DNA of 36,507 nucleotides from Planctomycetota bacterium (GTDB taxonomy: Bacteria; Planctomycetota; Planctomycetia; Pirellulales; Pirellulaceae), in the NCBI GenBank assembly GCA_014584305.1, contig JACTND010000092.1, positions 1 through 36,507 of the forward strand, in the 5' to 3' direction. Under the pieces are notes generated by a model that worked only from the letters and a program-made list of their open reading frames with translations, made no database searches and had not been told where the DNA came from. Below, in pieces: positions 16,116 through 25,139 of the stretch. Position numbers and translations under genes: made by a program. Every line of letters starts with the position of its first letter. Position 1 is the stretch's first letter.

Positions 16116-19100
16116 GTGTACAAATTCTGGATTGACGTCGGCGGGACGTTCACCGATTGCTTGGCGCTGGACGAATTCGGGAACGAAACGACGGTCAAGG
16201 TTCTCAGTTCCGGAGTCGTCGTCGGTGAATGGTCGCCCCGGGCAGACCCGGCATCGTTCGCCGATGCGCAGCTCATTGGGTTCGGCCCGGAGTTCTTCGC
16301 CGAGTACACGCTGTGCCTAGTAGATGGAGTTGGAGAACGGATCGCGAGTCGCAGCGTCAAGCAGTTCGATTCACAACACGGCAGACTTGTGCTCGATCGG
16401 CCTTTCGCCGGACAGGAAAGCCAACGCGCAACGCGCTACGAATTGTTCGGCGGAGAACCAGCGCCTATCCTCTGCGTTCGTCGCGTGTTGCGACTTTCAT
16501 TAAACGCCCAATTGCCCCCGTTGACGATGGCACTGGGCACGACGCGCGGCACCAACGCCCTGTTGACGCGGTCCGGCGCGGCCGTGGGGCTGGTGATTAC
16601 CGCGGGTTTCGGCGATTTGTTAGAGATCGGCGAACAAGACCGCGCGCAACTGTTCGAACTCACCATCCGCAAACCCTTGCCATTGACGTCGTCGGTTTTG
16701 GAAGTTGAGGAACGGATCGGAGCCGACGGTACGATTCTCCAAGCACTCGATCGGGAACAAGTGCTGTCGGGATTGCGCACGTTGCGGCAAAAGCAGATCA
16801 CATCGTTGGCGATCGTCTTAATGCATGGTTATCGCTATCCGCAGCATGAACAGCAGATCGCCGCCTGGGCGCGCGAAGTCGGTTTCGACGAAATCAGCGT
16901 TTCTCATCAAACCGCTCCGGCGATCAAGATCGTGCCCCGCGCGGAAACGACAGTGATGGATGCATACTTGAATCCAGTCGTGCGGCGCTATGTCGATGAC
17001 TTGCGAAACCGTTTGGGGCCTGACAGCCGCTTAGAGTTAATGACGTCTCATGGTGGACTCGTACCCGCCGATCGCTTTACGGGCAAGGACTGCGTGTTGT
17101 CAGGCCCCGCCGGCGGCGTGGTAGGATTTGTGCGCGTCGCCGAACCGATGGGTATCACCCGAGCCATCGGTTTCGATATGGGTGGCACCAGCACGGATGT
17201 TGCCCGGTTCGATGGACAATTCGACGTGGAATATGAGTCCCGCAAGGCGGGCGTCCGCATCGTCGCTCCTATGCTGGCCATCGAAACAGTCGCCGCCGGC
17301 GGCGGTTCCATCTGCCACTTCGACGGCGCCCGATTAGCAGTAGGACCCGCCAGCGCCGGCGCTGAGCCCGGCCCGGCATGTTATGGACGCGGAGGGCCAT
17401 TGACGGTCACGGATGTGAACCTGTACCTGGGGCGCTTGGCCGATGATCAGTTTCCGTTTCCGTTGGACCGCTCTGCAGCCGAGAGACAACTCGATCGATT
17501 GCGACGACAAGTTGCCGAACATTCAGGTCACAACCTGTCTTTGATCGAGTTGGCGAATGGGCTCCGTGAGATCGCTAATCGCAATATGGCGTCCGCTGTT
17601 CATGCTGTTTCCGTGGCGCGCGGATTCGATCCGGCGGACGACGTCTTGGTAGCGTTCGGCGGCGCCGGACCGCAGCACGCCGCTCAAGTCGCCGAGTTAT
17701 TGGGCATCCGTCGAGTGATCATTCACCCGCGGAGTAGCATCCTGAGCGCAGTGGGCATTCGGCTTGCCGATCGCACCATGCACCGCGCACAGCCAATCAT
17801 GCGCATCGGGGACGATGCGCTCTGGCACGAGCTTCAGACATGCTTTGACCGACTCTCGGAGGAGGCGTCCGCGGAGTTGAACAATGTTTGGCAGGATGCG
17901 CGGAATATCGTCGTGCGGCGCAGCCTTGACCTGCGTTACATCGGCACGGAGACGAGCCTGAACGTTGAGCAACCGCCCGATGGCGACTTTGTTCGCCAGT
18001 TTCATCGTGAACACGAGCGCTGGTATGGCTACCGGCAGACGCGGAAGGTGGAAGTCGTAACGGCGCGCGTGGTAGCGACAGCGATCGGAGAACGGTTGCC
18101 ATTCAGCCAACCACCGGATGAATTCCGTCCCGCCCAATCGACCGCTACCCAGGACGTATGCCTAGCGAGCCATTTCGAACCAATTTCGCAGTTTCAATGG
18201 AGTCAACTTCGCGCAGGAGATCAGATCCTCGGCCCGGCGCTGATCGTTGATTCCATGACGACAGTAGCCGTCGAGTCCGGGTGGTATGCCGACGTCTGGG
18301 CTGACCGGCAATTGCATTTGCGCCGTGAGGGTGACCTTCGAAAAGTCATGGTAGGTGAGAACATTGCCGCAGAAGTATTGCCAACATCCGCCGAGACGTC
18401 GAAAAGCTCGCGCGCGGCGAACCCGATTCACCTACAAGTCTTCAACCACCGTTTTACGTCCATCGCGCGGGAGATGGGGCTAACCTTGCAACGCACGGCG
18501 GTGAGTGTCAACATTCGCGATCGACTCGATTTTTCGTGCGCGATTTTCTCGTCCGCGGGCGATTTGGTTGTCAACGCGCCGCACATACCGGTCCATCTTG
18601 GCGCGATGAGCGAGACGGTTCGCCAGTTGATAGCGACCAACCCGAACGTGATGCCGGGGGATGCCTTCGTGACGAATGATCCCTATCGCGGAGGGTCCCA
18701 TTTGCCGGACGTCACCGTGGTCACTCCCGTTTTCTTGCCCGGTGCCTCCGCGCCCACATGCTGGGTCGCTAGCCGCGGCCATCACGCGGAGATCGGCGGA
18801 AAAACACCGGGCTCGATGCCCCCCGATGCGCGCTGTTTGGCCGATGAAGGCGTTGTCATCCCCCCGATGAAGCTGATCGACCGTGGTATAGAACAGTTTG
18901 CGCGTTTAGAGCATCTGCTGACTAGCGCTTCATACCCCTCGCGCGCCGTGGACGACAACCTCGCCGACATTCGCGCACAATTGGCCGCCAACAAACGGGG
19001 CGTCGATCGGCTGTTAGAGTTCATCGCCGAACAATCTCCCGCCAAAGTAATCGACTATATGGAGCTCGTCCAAACCGCAGCGGAACAACTGACCCGCACT

Positions 19101-19976
19101 GCTTTGCGAAAGATGCCCGATGGCAGCTACACCTTCAGCGATCAAATGGACAGCGGCGCGCGGATTTGTGTTTCGATCGAGAAACGCGACGATTGGCTGT
19201 CGATCGATTTCGCTAGTACCAGTCCGGTTCAACCGGATAATCTGAACGCCAACCGCGCGATTGTCTTGGCGGCCACGATGTATGTGATGCGCTGTTTGTT
19301 GGGCGCCGACATACCGCTCAACCAAGGAATCTTGCGACCGGTGGAGCTGAAAATACCCATTTGCATGTTGAATCCAACTCCCGGACCGGATGCATCAACA
19401 TCCCCGGCCATTGTCGGAGGCAACGTGGAAACAAGCCAACGCGTCGTCGATTGCCTCCTCGGCGCGTTGGGACTAGCAGCGGCCAGCCAAGGAACCATGA
19501 ATAACTGGTTGATGGGTAACAAGCATTTTGGCTACTACGAAACACTGGGCGGCGGAGCCGGCGCGACGCCCGAAGGACCGGGCGCCGATGCCGTTCACAC
19601 ACACATGTCGAACACCCGGCTCACAGACCCCGAAGTGTTAGAGACCCGATTTCCGGTGCGCATTCACCGCTTGGCAATCCGCCGTGGTTCGGGGGGGCGC
19701 GGTGCCCACCGCGGCGGCGACGGAATGATCCGAGAAATCGAGTTCTTGTCTGCCGTCGAGGTATCGTTGCTCACCAGCCGTCGAACGACCGCACCATACG
19801 GGTTGGCAGGGGGCGGCCCCGGAGCTCCGGGAATCAACCGACTCCACCGAGTCGACGGCACCGAAGAAATCTTGCCCTTCCGAGTCCAATTCTCCGCCGC
19901 CCCCGGCGACCGCCTCACCCTAGAAACCCCCGGCGCCGGCGCCTACTCCCCCCAACTCCAAAAAGGACAGGCATAA
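16116..19976 (+). CDS. 5-oxoprolinase-type hydantoinase (HyuA-HyuB fusion)
   Basis: The 1286-residue protein has the length of eukaryotic ATP-dependent 5-oxoprolinase, which opens 5-oxo-L-proline to glutamate. Residues 1-700 are HyuA: WIDVGGTFTDCLAL near the N-terminus and the actin-like ATP motif GFDMGGTSTDVARFDG (Gly352-Gly367). Residues from 769 are HyuB: NPIHLQVFNHRFTSIAREMGLTLQRTAVSVNIRDRLDFSCAIF, then GDAFVTNDPYRGGSHLPDVTV and RGHHAEIGGKTPGSMPP. The RHR-like and GGTS motifs are intact. The start is GTG, giving MYKFWIDVGG, with no longer alternative. The last codons (Gln-Lys-Gly-Gln-Ala-stop) lie within repeat copy 2. Other members of the family hydrolyse hydantoin or carboxylate acetone, so the substrate is inferred from the fused architecture. 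Confidence 0.85.
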   Translation: MYKFWIDVGGTFTDCLALDEFGNETTVKVLSSGVVVGEWSPRADPASFADAQLIGFGPEFFAEYTLCLVDGVGERIASRSVKQFDSQHGRLVLDRPFAGQESQRATRYELFGGEPAPILCVRRVLRLSLNAQLPPLTMALGTTRGTNALLTRSGAAVGLVITAGFGDLLEIGEQDRAQLFELTIRKPLPLTSSVLEVEERIGADGTILQALDREQVLSGLRTLRQKQITSLAIVLMHGYRYPQHEQQIAAWAREVGFDEISVSHQTAPAIKIVPRAETTVMDAYLNPVVRRYVDDLRNRLGPDSRLELMTSHGGLVPADRFTGKDCVLSGPAGGVVGFVRVAEPMGITRAIGFDMGGTSTDVARFDGQFDVEYESRKAGVRIVAPMLAIETVAAGGGSICHFDGARLAVGPASAGAEPGPACYGRGGPLTVTDVNLYLGRLADDQFPFPLDRSAAERQLDRLRRQVAEHSGHNLSLIELANGLREIANRNMASAVHAVSVARGFDPADDVLVAFGGAGPQHAAQVAELLGIRRVIIHPRSSILSAVGIRLADRTMHRAQPIMRIGDDALWHELQTCFDRLSEEASAELNNVWQDARNIVVRRSLDLRYIGTETSLNVEQPPDGDFVRQFHREHERWYGYRQTRKVEVVTARVVATAIGERLPFSQPPDEFRPAQSTATQDVCLASHFEPISQFQWSQLRAGDQILGPALIVDSMTTVAVESGWYADVWADRQLHLRREGDLRKVMVGENIAAEVLPTSAETSKSSRAANPIHLQVFNHRFTSIAREMGLTLQRTAVSVNIRDRLDFSCAIFSSAGDLVVNAPHIPVHLGAMSETVRQLIATNPNVMPGDAFVTNDPYRGGSHLPDVTVVTPVFLPGASAPTCWVASRGHHAEIGGKTPGSMPPDARCLADEGVVIPPMKLIDRGIEQFARLEHLLTSASYPSRAVDDNLADIRAQLAANKRGVDRLLEFIAEQSPAKVIDYMELVQTAAEQLTRTALRKMPDGSYTFSDQMDSGARICVSIEKRDDWLSIDFASTSPVQPDNLNANRAIVLAATMYVMRCLLGADIPLNQGILRPVELKIPICMLNPTPGPDASTSPAIVGGNVETSQRVVDCLLGALGLAAASQGTMNNWLMGNKHFGYYETLGGGAGATPEGPGADAVHTHMSNTRLTDPEVLETRFPVRIHRLAIRRGSGGRGAHRGGDGMIREIEFLSAVEVSLLTSRRTTAPYGLAGGGPGAPGINRLHRVDGTEEILPFRVQFSAAPGDRLTLETPGAGAYSPQLQKGQA

Positions 19977-20211
19977 TTGTTGGTATCCCCATCAGCCAGT
20001 CGGCTAGGGCAGGACCTGCCAAATTGTCATATCCAGTCGAGGCAGTCGGGTTGGGTGAAAGTAGGTCAGTGGGCGTGCATCATTCAAGGTTCCGTCGTCC
20101 ATTGCCGAGCATCCTCGCCCCGGTTTTTCAATAAGACGGGCACCAATTTTCCAACGACGCTGTGAAAAAGCCGCCAAAAAACCACTTCACAATAATGCCT
20201 GTCCTTTTTGG
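19958..20211. repeat. Terminal-inverted-repeat element, copy 2 (254 bp)
   Basis: The left end CCAAAAAGGACAGGCATAAT (19958-19977) and right end AATAATGCCTGTCCTTTTTGG (20191-20211) are inverse over 19 of 20 bases. The left end encodes the last residues and stop (TAA at 19974-19976) of the 5-oxoprolinase gene. The right end lies ten bases from the pheA stop. The roughly 210-base interior has no ORF of note and no similarity to the interiors of copies 1 and 3. The element thus fills the whole space between two convergent genes. Confidence 0.85.
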
Positions 20212-20220
20212 TTTTTGAGG

Positions 20221-21330
20221 CTAGAGGATTTGGCGGGAGCGGGGGTAGCTGCCGAGGACGGTGAGGTGCTTGCAGTATGCGCGGCACTGGCCCACGACCT
20301 CGGCAAATCGGGGGTCTTTGCAATGCCCGACCGCATCCACGAAGAAGGTGTAATCCCAATTGATATCGCGGCTCGGTCGTTTGTCGATATGCGTTAAATT
20401 GACGCCAGCCGTTTTGAAGACATTCAAGACGTCAACCAGCGATCCGGGCCGATCGTCCGTAGTGAACATGATCGAAGTCTTGTCGTCGCCGGACGTTTTC
20501 GTTTCACTGCGAGACAAAATCAGAAAACGAGTGACGTTCCCCTGACGGTCCTCAATGTTTTCAAACAGGCAACGGACGTCATACATTTCTCCAGCCAAGG
20601 TGGAGCCAATCGCGGCGCTGCCACAATTGGAATCTTGGTCCAGATCGGATCGGACTCGTTTGACGGCCAGTGCCGTGCTATCGACGGATATCCGCTCGAC
20701 TTGCGGATACTGAGTGCTGAGCCAGTTGCGGCATTGCGTGAAGGCTTCCGCTTTAGAGTAAATCCGCCGGACTTCATGCGGCGCGCTGTTCGTGAGCAAG
20801 CTGAAGTGGACCGCCAACTGCACTTCGCCATAGATTTTCACTTGCCGGTGATAGGCCAAAAAGGCATCGAGCGACTCGACAATCCCGCCACCGGTACTGT
20901 TTTCAATGGGAACCAACCCATAATCCACATGCCCGCGCGCGACTTCCTCGAAGACGCCTTCGATCGCGCGCAAATCATCGTATTCGACACTCGAACCGAA
21001 ATGGCGTTTGGCGGCCAAGTGGCTATAGGTTCCTACCGGCCCCAAGTAGCCAATGCGTATGGGTTGCTCCAGCGAGAAACTGCCGCTCATAATCTCGCGG
21101 AAGATCGACTCCAACGTCTTGGACGGCATCGGACCGTCCTGGTCGGCGAGAATACGTTTCAGCACTTCGCTTTCGCGGTGCGGCGCATACACGGGGATGC
21201 CCAAGTCCCGTTTGATTTTTCCCACATCGACCGCACACGCCGCGCGCAGGTGCAGCAGCGCGATGAGCTGCGAATCGATGTCATCGATACGGCGGCGGAG
21301 TTCGGCCAAAGGATCCGGCGAATCGGCCAT
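20221..21330 (-). CDS. pheA: Chorismate mutase / prephenate dehydratase
   Basis: This bifunctional enzyme converts chorismate to prephenate and then to phenylpyruvate for phenylalanine synthesis. From ATG 21330 it has 369 residues. Residues 1-88 are the AroQ-type mutase (LAELRRRIDDIDSQLIALLHLRAACAVDVGKIK). Residues of about 92-270 are the dehydratase (GYLGPVGTYSHLAAK, ENSTGGGIVESLD, and GNVTRFLIL with the catalytic TRF). Residues of about 285-365 are an ACT domain (RPGSLVDVLNVFKTAGVNLTHIDKRPS), where phenylalanine feedback is normally sensed. The gene directly follows the prolyl oligopeptidase stop, four bases away, and a GTG one codon earlier is an alternative start. The stop abuts repeat copy 2. 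Confidence 0.95.
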   Translation of the reverse strand: MADSPDPLAELRRRIDDIDSQLIALLHLRAACAVDVGKIKRDLGIPVYAPHRESEVLKRILADQDGPMPSKTLESIFREIMSGSFSLEQPIRIGYLGPVGTYSHLAAKRHFGSSVEYDDLRAIEGVFEEVARGHVDYGLVPIENSTGGGIVESLDAFLAYHRQVKIYGEVQLAVHFSLLTNSAPHEVRRIYSKAEAFTQCRNWLSTQYPQVERISVDSTALAVKRVRSDLDQDSNCGSAAIGSTLAGEMYDVRCLFENIEDRQGNVTRFLILSRSETKTSGDDKTSIMFTTDDRPGSLVDVLNVFKTAGVNLTHIDKRPSRDINWDYTFFVDAVGHCKDPRFAEVVGQCRAYCKHLTVLGSYPRSRQIL

Positions 21331-21334
21331 CACG

Positions 21335-23500
21335 CTAATCCTTGGGAATAGTAGGGTTCAGGCCCAAATGCTTGACGATGAACGCCCATTGATCGGCCGC
21401 TTCCTCGATAATCTTCGCTGTCGGTTTGCCAGCCCCGTGTCCGGCGCGCGTTTCAATGCGGATCATGACCGGTTGGGAACCGGCCTGGGCTGCTTGCAAT
21501 CGCGCAGCGAACTTAAAGCTATGACCGGGAACCACACGATCATCCGTATCGGCGGTGGTAATCAAGGTTGCCGGATAGGCCGTGCCGTCGCGCAGATTGT
21601 GGTAGGGCGAATAGGCCAATAGCGCCTGAAATTCTTCGGCCGAGGCCTCGCTGCTGCCGTAATCATCCACCCAATAGCGCCCCGCCGTGAATTTTTGAAA
21701 GCGGAGCATATCCATCACGCCGACCGCCGGCAGACATGCGCCGAACAAATCAGGACGCTGCGTCATACAGGCACCGACCAACAAGCCGCCGTTGCTCCCG
21801 CCTTGGATCGCCAAGTGCGCGGGGGCAGTGTATCCATTGGCGATCAGCCATTCGGCCGCCGCAATGAAGTCATCGAATACGTTTTGTTTCTTCAGTTTGG
21901 TCCCGGCCTGGTGCCATTCTTTGCCGTATTCGCCGCCGCCACGCAGGTTGGGCATGGCAAACACGCCTCCCATCTCCATCCACTGCAGGCGGGAAACGGA
22001 GAAGCCCGGCGTCAGCGAAATATTGAACCCGCCGTAACCATAGAGCAAGGTCGGATTTCGGCCATCGAGCTCCAGGCCCTTCTTGTGCGCTATGAACATC
22101 GGTACGCGAGTTCCGTCGCGGCTGGTATAAAACACCTGATGGACTTCGTAATCATCCGGTTGAAAGCGAACCCGCGCTTCCCGCAGCAAGGTGCTCGTTC
22201 CATCCAACAGGTCGTAGCGGTATATGCTGGGTGGCCGATTGAAGCTCGAAAATGAATAAAACGTCTCCCGGTCGTCGCGGCGGCCGCCGAAGCCCATGGC
22301 CGTACCGATACCGGGGAATGCGACATCCCGCAAATGATGACCGTTCATGTCGAAGACTTTGACCACCGTCACCGCATCTTGCAAATACTGAGCGAAGATG
22401 AAGTCGCCGACAATCGACGATGAATCCAGCGTCTGTTGTGCTGGCGGGACAATCACGCGCCAATGATCCGGCTCGGGGCGGTTCACATCAATCGCCAACA
22501 CGCATTTATTGGGAGCTTGATAGTCTGACTGAAAATAAAGCCAGCTTCCCTCATTGCCGATCAAGGTATATTCGTGGTCGAAGTTGTCGATCAAGACCTG
22601 CAGTTCGCCACCGGGAATGGTGAAATCACGGTAGATAATCCGGTAGCGGTCATCGGTTCCTTTCCATGTCGTGAGCACTAAAAAGCGGCCGTCGTCGGTG
22701 ACCGCCGCCGTGAAACCCCATTCGGGGTGTTCCGGATCGGCGTGCACCAGCACATCGGCGGCCTGCTCAGTTCCCAGCTTGTGGAAATAGACTTTCTGGT
22801 TCAAGTTCAAACTTTGAAACTCGGCACCCGGCTGGGGTTCGTCAAACCGGCTGTAGTAGAATCCACTGCCGTCCGGCGACCAAGCGATGCTCGAGAACTT
22901 GGTCCAGCGAATCGTATCACCCAGTTCTTGGAGCGAATCCGTATCGACCACGCGCCAGGTCGTCCAATCGGAGCCCGCCTCGGCGACGCCGAACGCGGCG
23001 TACTGGCCGTCGTCACTGAACGATAGGCCCGCCAACGCCACCGTGCCATCAGCCGACCATTGATTAGGATCCAAAAACACGCGAGCGGGTGCGTCCAGCG
23101 CGTCCTGTTGATAAATGACAAACTGGTTTTGCAGACCATCGTTTTTCGAAAAATAATAGTGCCGCCCCGCGCGCGAGGGGACGCCGTATTTTTCGAAGTC
23201 CCACAATTGTGTCAACCGCTGCTCGATGGCATCGCGAAAAGGAAGTTGCTTCACGTATCCAAAGGTTACTTCATTCTGGGCATCGACCCAATGCCGGACG
23301 TCATCCGATTCGCGCACATCGGTTTCCAGCCAACGATAGGGGTCGGCGACCTGCGTCCCAAAATAATCGTCAACCTGAGTCACGCGTTGAGTAGCCGGGT
23401 AATGAAACGGTTGAGCGTCAGACACAGGGGCAAGTATCCAACTGCATAGAAAACAGACCGACAACACCCGTACGTCCGTCATGATGTGGCGCAGTGCCAT
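21335..23500 (-). CDS. Secreted prolyl oligopeptidase (S9A)
   Basis: Prolyl oligopeptidase cleaves short peptides after proline. From ATG 23500 it has 721 residues: a signal peptide (MTDVRVLSVCFLCSWILAPVSDA-QP), then the N-terminal contact FHYPATQRVTQVDDYFGTQVADPYRWLE, a seven-bladed propeller, and the alpha/beta-hydrolase domain. The triad is Ser569 in QGGSNGGLLV, an Asp near residue 653 in TTADTDDRVVPGHS, and His688 in ETRAGHGAGKP. CCTCCTCCC on the plus strand (23510-23518) is a strong Shine-Dalgarno nine bases before the chosen ATG; a start at 23542 would add 14 residues upstream of it. It is exported, so it probably feeds on peptides in the periplasm. It leads into pheA. Confidence 0.92.
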   Translation of the reverse strand: MALRHIMTDVRVLSVCFLCSWILAPVSDAQPFHYPATQRVTQVDDYFGTQVADPYRWLETDVRESDDVRHWVDAQNEVTFGYVKQLPFRDAIEQRLTQLWDFEKYGVPSRAGRHYYFSKNDGLQNQFVIYQQDALDAPARVFLDPNQWSADGTVALAGLSFSDDGQYAAFGVAEAGSDWTTWRVVDTDSLQELGDTIRWTKFSSIAWSPDGSGFYYSRFDEPQPGAEFQSLNLNQKVYFHKLGTEQAADVLVHADPEHPEWGFTAAVTDDGRFLVLTTWKGTDDRYRIIYRDFTIPGGELQVLIDNFDHEYTLIGNEGSWLYFQSDYQAPNKCVLAIDVNRPEPDHWRVIVPPAQQTLDSSSIVGDFIFAQYLQDAVTVVKVFDMNGHHLRDVAFPGIGTAMGFGGRRDDRETFYSFSSFNRPPSIYRYDLLDGTSTLLREARVRFQPDDYEVHQVFYTSRDGTRVPMFIAHKKGLELDGRNPTLLYGYGGFNISLTPGFSVSRLQWMEMGGVFAMPNLRGGGEYGKEWHQAGTKLKKQNVFDDFIAAAEWLIANGYTAPAHLAIQGGSNGGLLVGACMTQRPDLFGACLPAVGVMDMLRFQKFTAGRYWVDDYGSSEASAEEFQALLAYSPYHNLRDGTAYPATLITTADTDDRVVPGHSFKFAARLQAAQAGSQPVMIRIETRAGHGAGKPTAKIIEEAADQWAFIVKHLGLNPTIPKD

Positions 23501-23509
23501 GACTAGAAG

Positions 23510-23518
23510 CCTCCTCCC
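23510..23518 (-). promoter_or_regulatory. Shine-Dalgarno deciding the prolyl oligopeptidase start
   Basis: GGGAGGAGG on the minus strand, nine bases before the ATG at 23500. It lies inside the N-terminal extension that a start at 23542 would give, so it argues for the shorter protein. Confidence 0.7.
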
Positions 23519-23603
23519 AAAACGATTCGTTCGGCAACACAAACGAATCAGTATATCGCAAATTCATGCGGCGATTGAGGAGGTACCAGACAAGGAACGT
23601 CGT

Positions 23604-24134
23604 TCAATTGAACAAGATGACGCCGTGGGGCAGGTGTTCGTCACCTTCTTCCCATTGGCGGCGCACTTCGCGCAATCCGTAGCAGCAGAGCTCGAAACGG
23701 TCGCTCAGTTGCACCAATACCAGCGAGTTCGGCTGTGAATGGTCCACCGGCTCGATTTGAGCCGCCAGATGGTACGAACGTTTTCCTTGTTTGCAATAGT
23801 CTTCGAATTGGTCACCGCCATCGGTGTGCTGTCGCAGCGCTTCCGGGAAAACACCAGCCCAGAATAATGTGAAGTCGCCGATATGTCGGTGTATTTCGCG
23901 CCGCGCGTTTCCTAGGCGTTCCGCGGCTTCGGCGGCCATTTCCGTGACGGTCATCAGAGGCCGACCGGTGACGCTGCGAATACGGTGAACCGCATCCGAC
24001 CGAATAAACCGGACGAGCAGGCCAGTGATATAGTCGATCAGATCGGGATCGACCACCCCTAACTGCGCGTGAAAAGTACTTTCCGCCAGTCCGGCAAAAT
24101 AACGATGAACAACATGTTCCGGGTGTGTGGACAT
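23604..24134 (-). CDS. Conserved-looking protein of unknown function
   Basis: From ATG 24134 (MSTHPEHVVHRYFAGLAE) this is a 176-residue soluble protein with GGAGG six bases upstream (complement of 24141-24145). A longer reading from 24224 would add 30 residues and is unlikely. The sequence is helical at first (DLIDYITGLLVRFIRSDAVHRI, MTVTEMAAEAAERLGNARREIHRHIGDFTLFWAGVFPE) and then mixed (YHLAAQIEP, LVLVQLSDRFELCCYGLREVRRQWEE). I see no catalytic motif. It lies between trpA and the prolyl oligopeptidase on the same strand, so it may be in one transcript with them, although a candidate promoter sits just upstream. Confidence 0.7.
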   Translation of the reverse strand: MSTHPEHVVHRYFAGLAESTFHAQLGVVDPDLIDYITGLLVRFIRSDAVHRIRSVTGRPLMTVTEMAAEAAERLGNARREIHRHIGDFTLFWAGVFPEALRQHTDGGDQFEDYCKQGKRSYHLAAQIEPVDHSQPNSLVLVQLSDRFELCCYGLREVRRQWEEGDEHLPHGVILFN

Positions 24135-24223
24135 TGGAAACCTCCGTCGTGGCGAAGACCCCCAGTGGGCAATGGTGCCTTGGCAAGACGCACGGCCGTT
24201 CGCCGTATCGTCTTCTTCATTCA

Positions 24224-24253
24224 ACTTTACTACCGATCCCCAAAATTGGTCAA
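24224..24253 (-). promoter_or_regulatory. Candidate promoter upstream of the unknown 23604-24134 gene
   Basis: On the minus strand TTGACC (complement of 24248-24253), an 18-base spacer and TAAAGT (complement of 24224-24229) resemble a sigma-70 promoter, about 90 bases before the ATG at 24134. Five of six -35 bases match consensus. It would allow the gene to be expressed apart from trpBA. Confidence 0.35.
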
Positions 24254-24308
24254 GACATTTTCTACAGGCCCGCGCGCAAAATGTGGGTTATGCCGACCGG
24301 ATAGCGCT

Positions 24309-25136
24309 TTACGAAAACTTTGAGGGGTAACTGGACTCGTTCAAGGCGGCCTGCAGGCCACAGCAGAAATCGACCACCTCGCATACCAACTGGTCCAGTG
24401 TTGACCCGCGCTGGCGCGCCAATTCCATTCGCTTCACCAATGCCGATCCAATTATCACACCATCGACATGCGGTGCCAGAGCACGCGCGTGAGCCGTATC
24501 GCGGACACCGAATCCCACGCAAATCGGCAAGTCCGTCCATTCGCGCAAAGCGGCCAAGCGTTCCGGCAACTCGGGAGGCAGCGCGGTTCGCTCTCCCGTA
24601 ACTCCAGCGACGGAGACATAATAGACAAAACCGCTGGCGTGCTCCAAGATGCGCCGCGCCCGATCGGGGCTGGTGGTCGGCGCGATCAATTGCACGAGCG
24701 ACAATCCGCATTGCCGGCAGCGCGCATCGAGCGTCGCCGCCTCTTCGCTGGGAAGGTCCGGAACGATCAAGCCGACCAGGCCCGCGTCGGCTGCTTGTCC
24801 CACCCATTCGTCGATACCGTGCCGATAGACTAAGGCGTAGCTCACCATGCCCACGGGCGAGGCCGCATCGTGCAGCGACGCTGCGGCCGCTAAGACATCG
24901 CGGACCCGAAGGCCGCATTGTAAAGCGCGGGTATAGGCAGCTTGAATCGTCGGGCCATCGGCGATGGGGTCGCTGTAGGGAAAGCCGATCTCAGCCAATC
25001 GGATGCCCGCTCGGCCCACGGCCGTCAACAGCGCTACGGTTGTGTCCAAGTCGGGATCACCCGCGACGAAAAAGGGAATCAGGAGCTTGCGTCCATCCGC
25101 GCGCAGTTTGCGAAATTCTTCATCAATCAAGGGCAT
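24309..25136 (-). CDS. trpA: Tryptophan synthase alpha chain
   Basis: TrpA cleaves indole-3-glycerol phosphate to indole and glyceraldehyde-3-phosphate, and passes the indole through a tunnel to TrpB. The 275-residue TIM barrel has the catalytic Glu49 and Asp60 exactly where expected, in LAEIGFPYSDPIADGP. LIVPDLPSEEA, IAPTTSPDRARRI, VSVAGVTGER and the phosphate-binding CVGFGVRD and VIIGSALVK are also present. The start lies three bases after the trpB stop, so the two are translated together in the usual 1:1 complex. Confidence 0.96.
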   Translation of the reverse strand: MPLIDEEFRKLRADGRKLLIPFFVAGDPDLDTTVALLTAVGRAGIRLAEIGFPYSDPIADGPTIQAAYTRALQCGLRVRDVLAAAASLHDAASPVGMVSYALVYRHGIDEWVGQAADAGLVGLIVPDLPSEEAATLDARCRQCGLSLVQLIAPTTSPDRARRILEHASGFVYYVSVAGVTGERTALPPELPERLAALREWTDLPICVGFGVRDTAHARALAPHVDGVIIGSALVKRMELARQRGSTLDQLVCEVVDFCCGLQAALNESSYPSKFS

Positions 25137-25139
25137 CTG

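Noticed and set aside
19958-20217. Inverted ends of copy 2 as a bidirectional rho-independent terminator
   Set aside because: The arms are separated by about 210 bases, too far for an ordinary terminator hairpin. The T-run is part of the repeated end, which also occurs at the two other sites.
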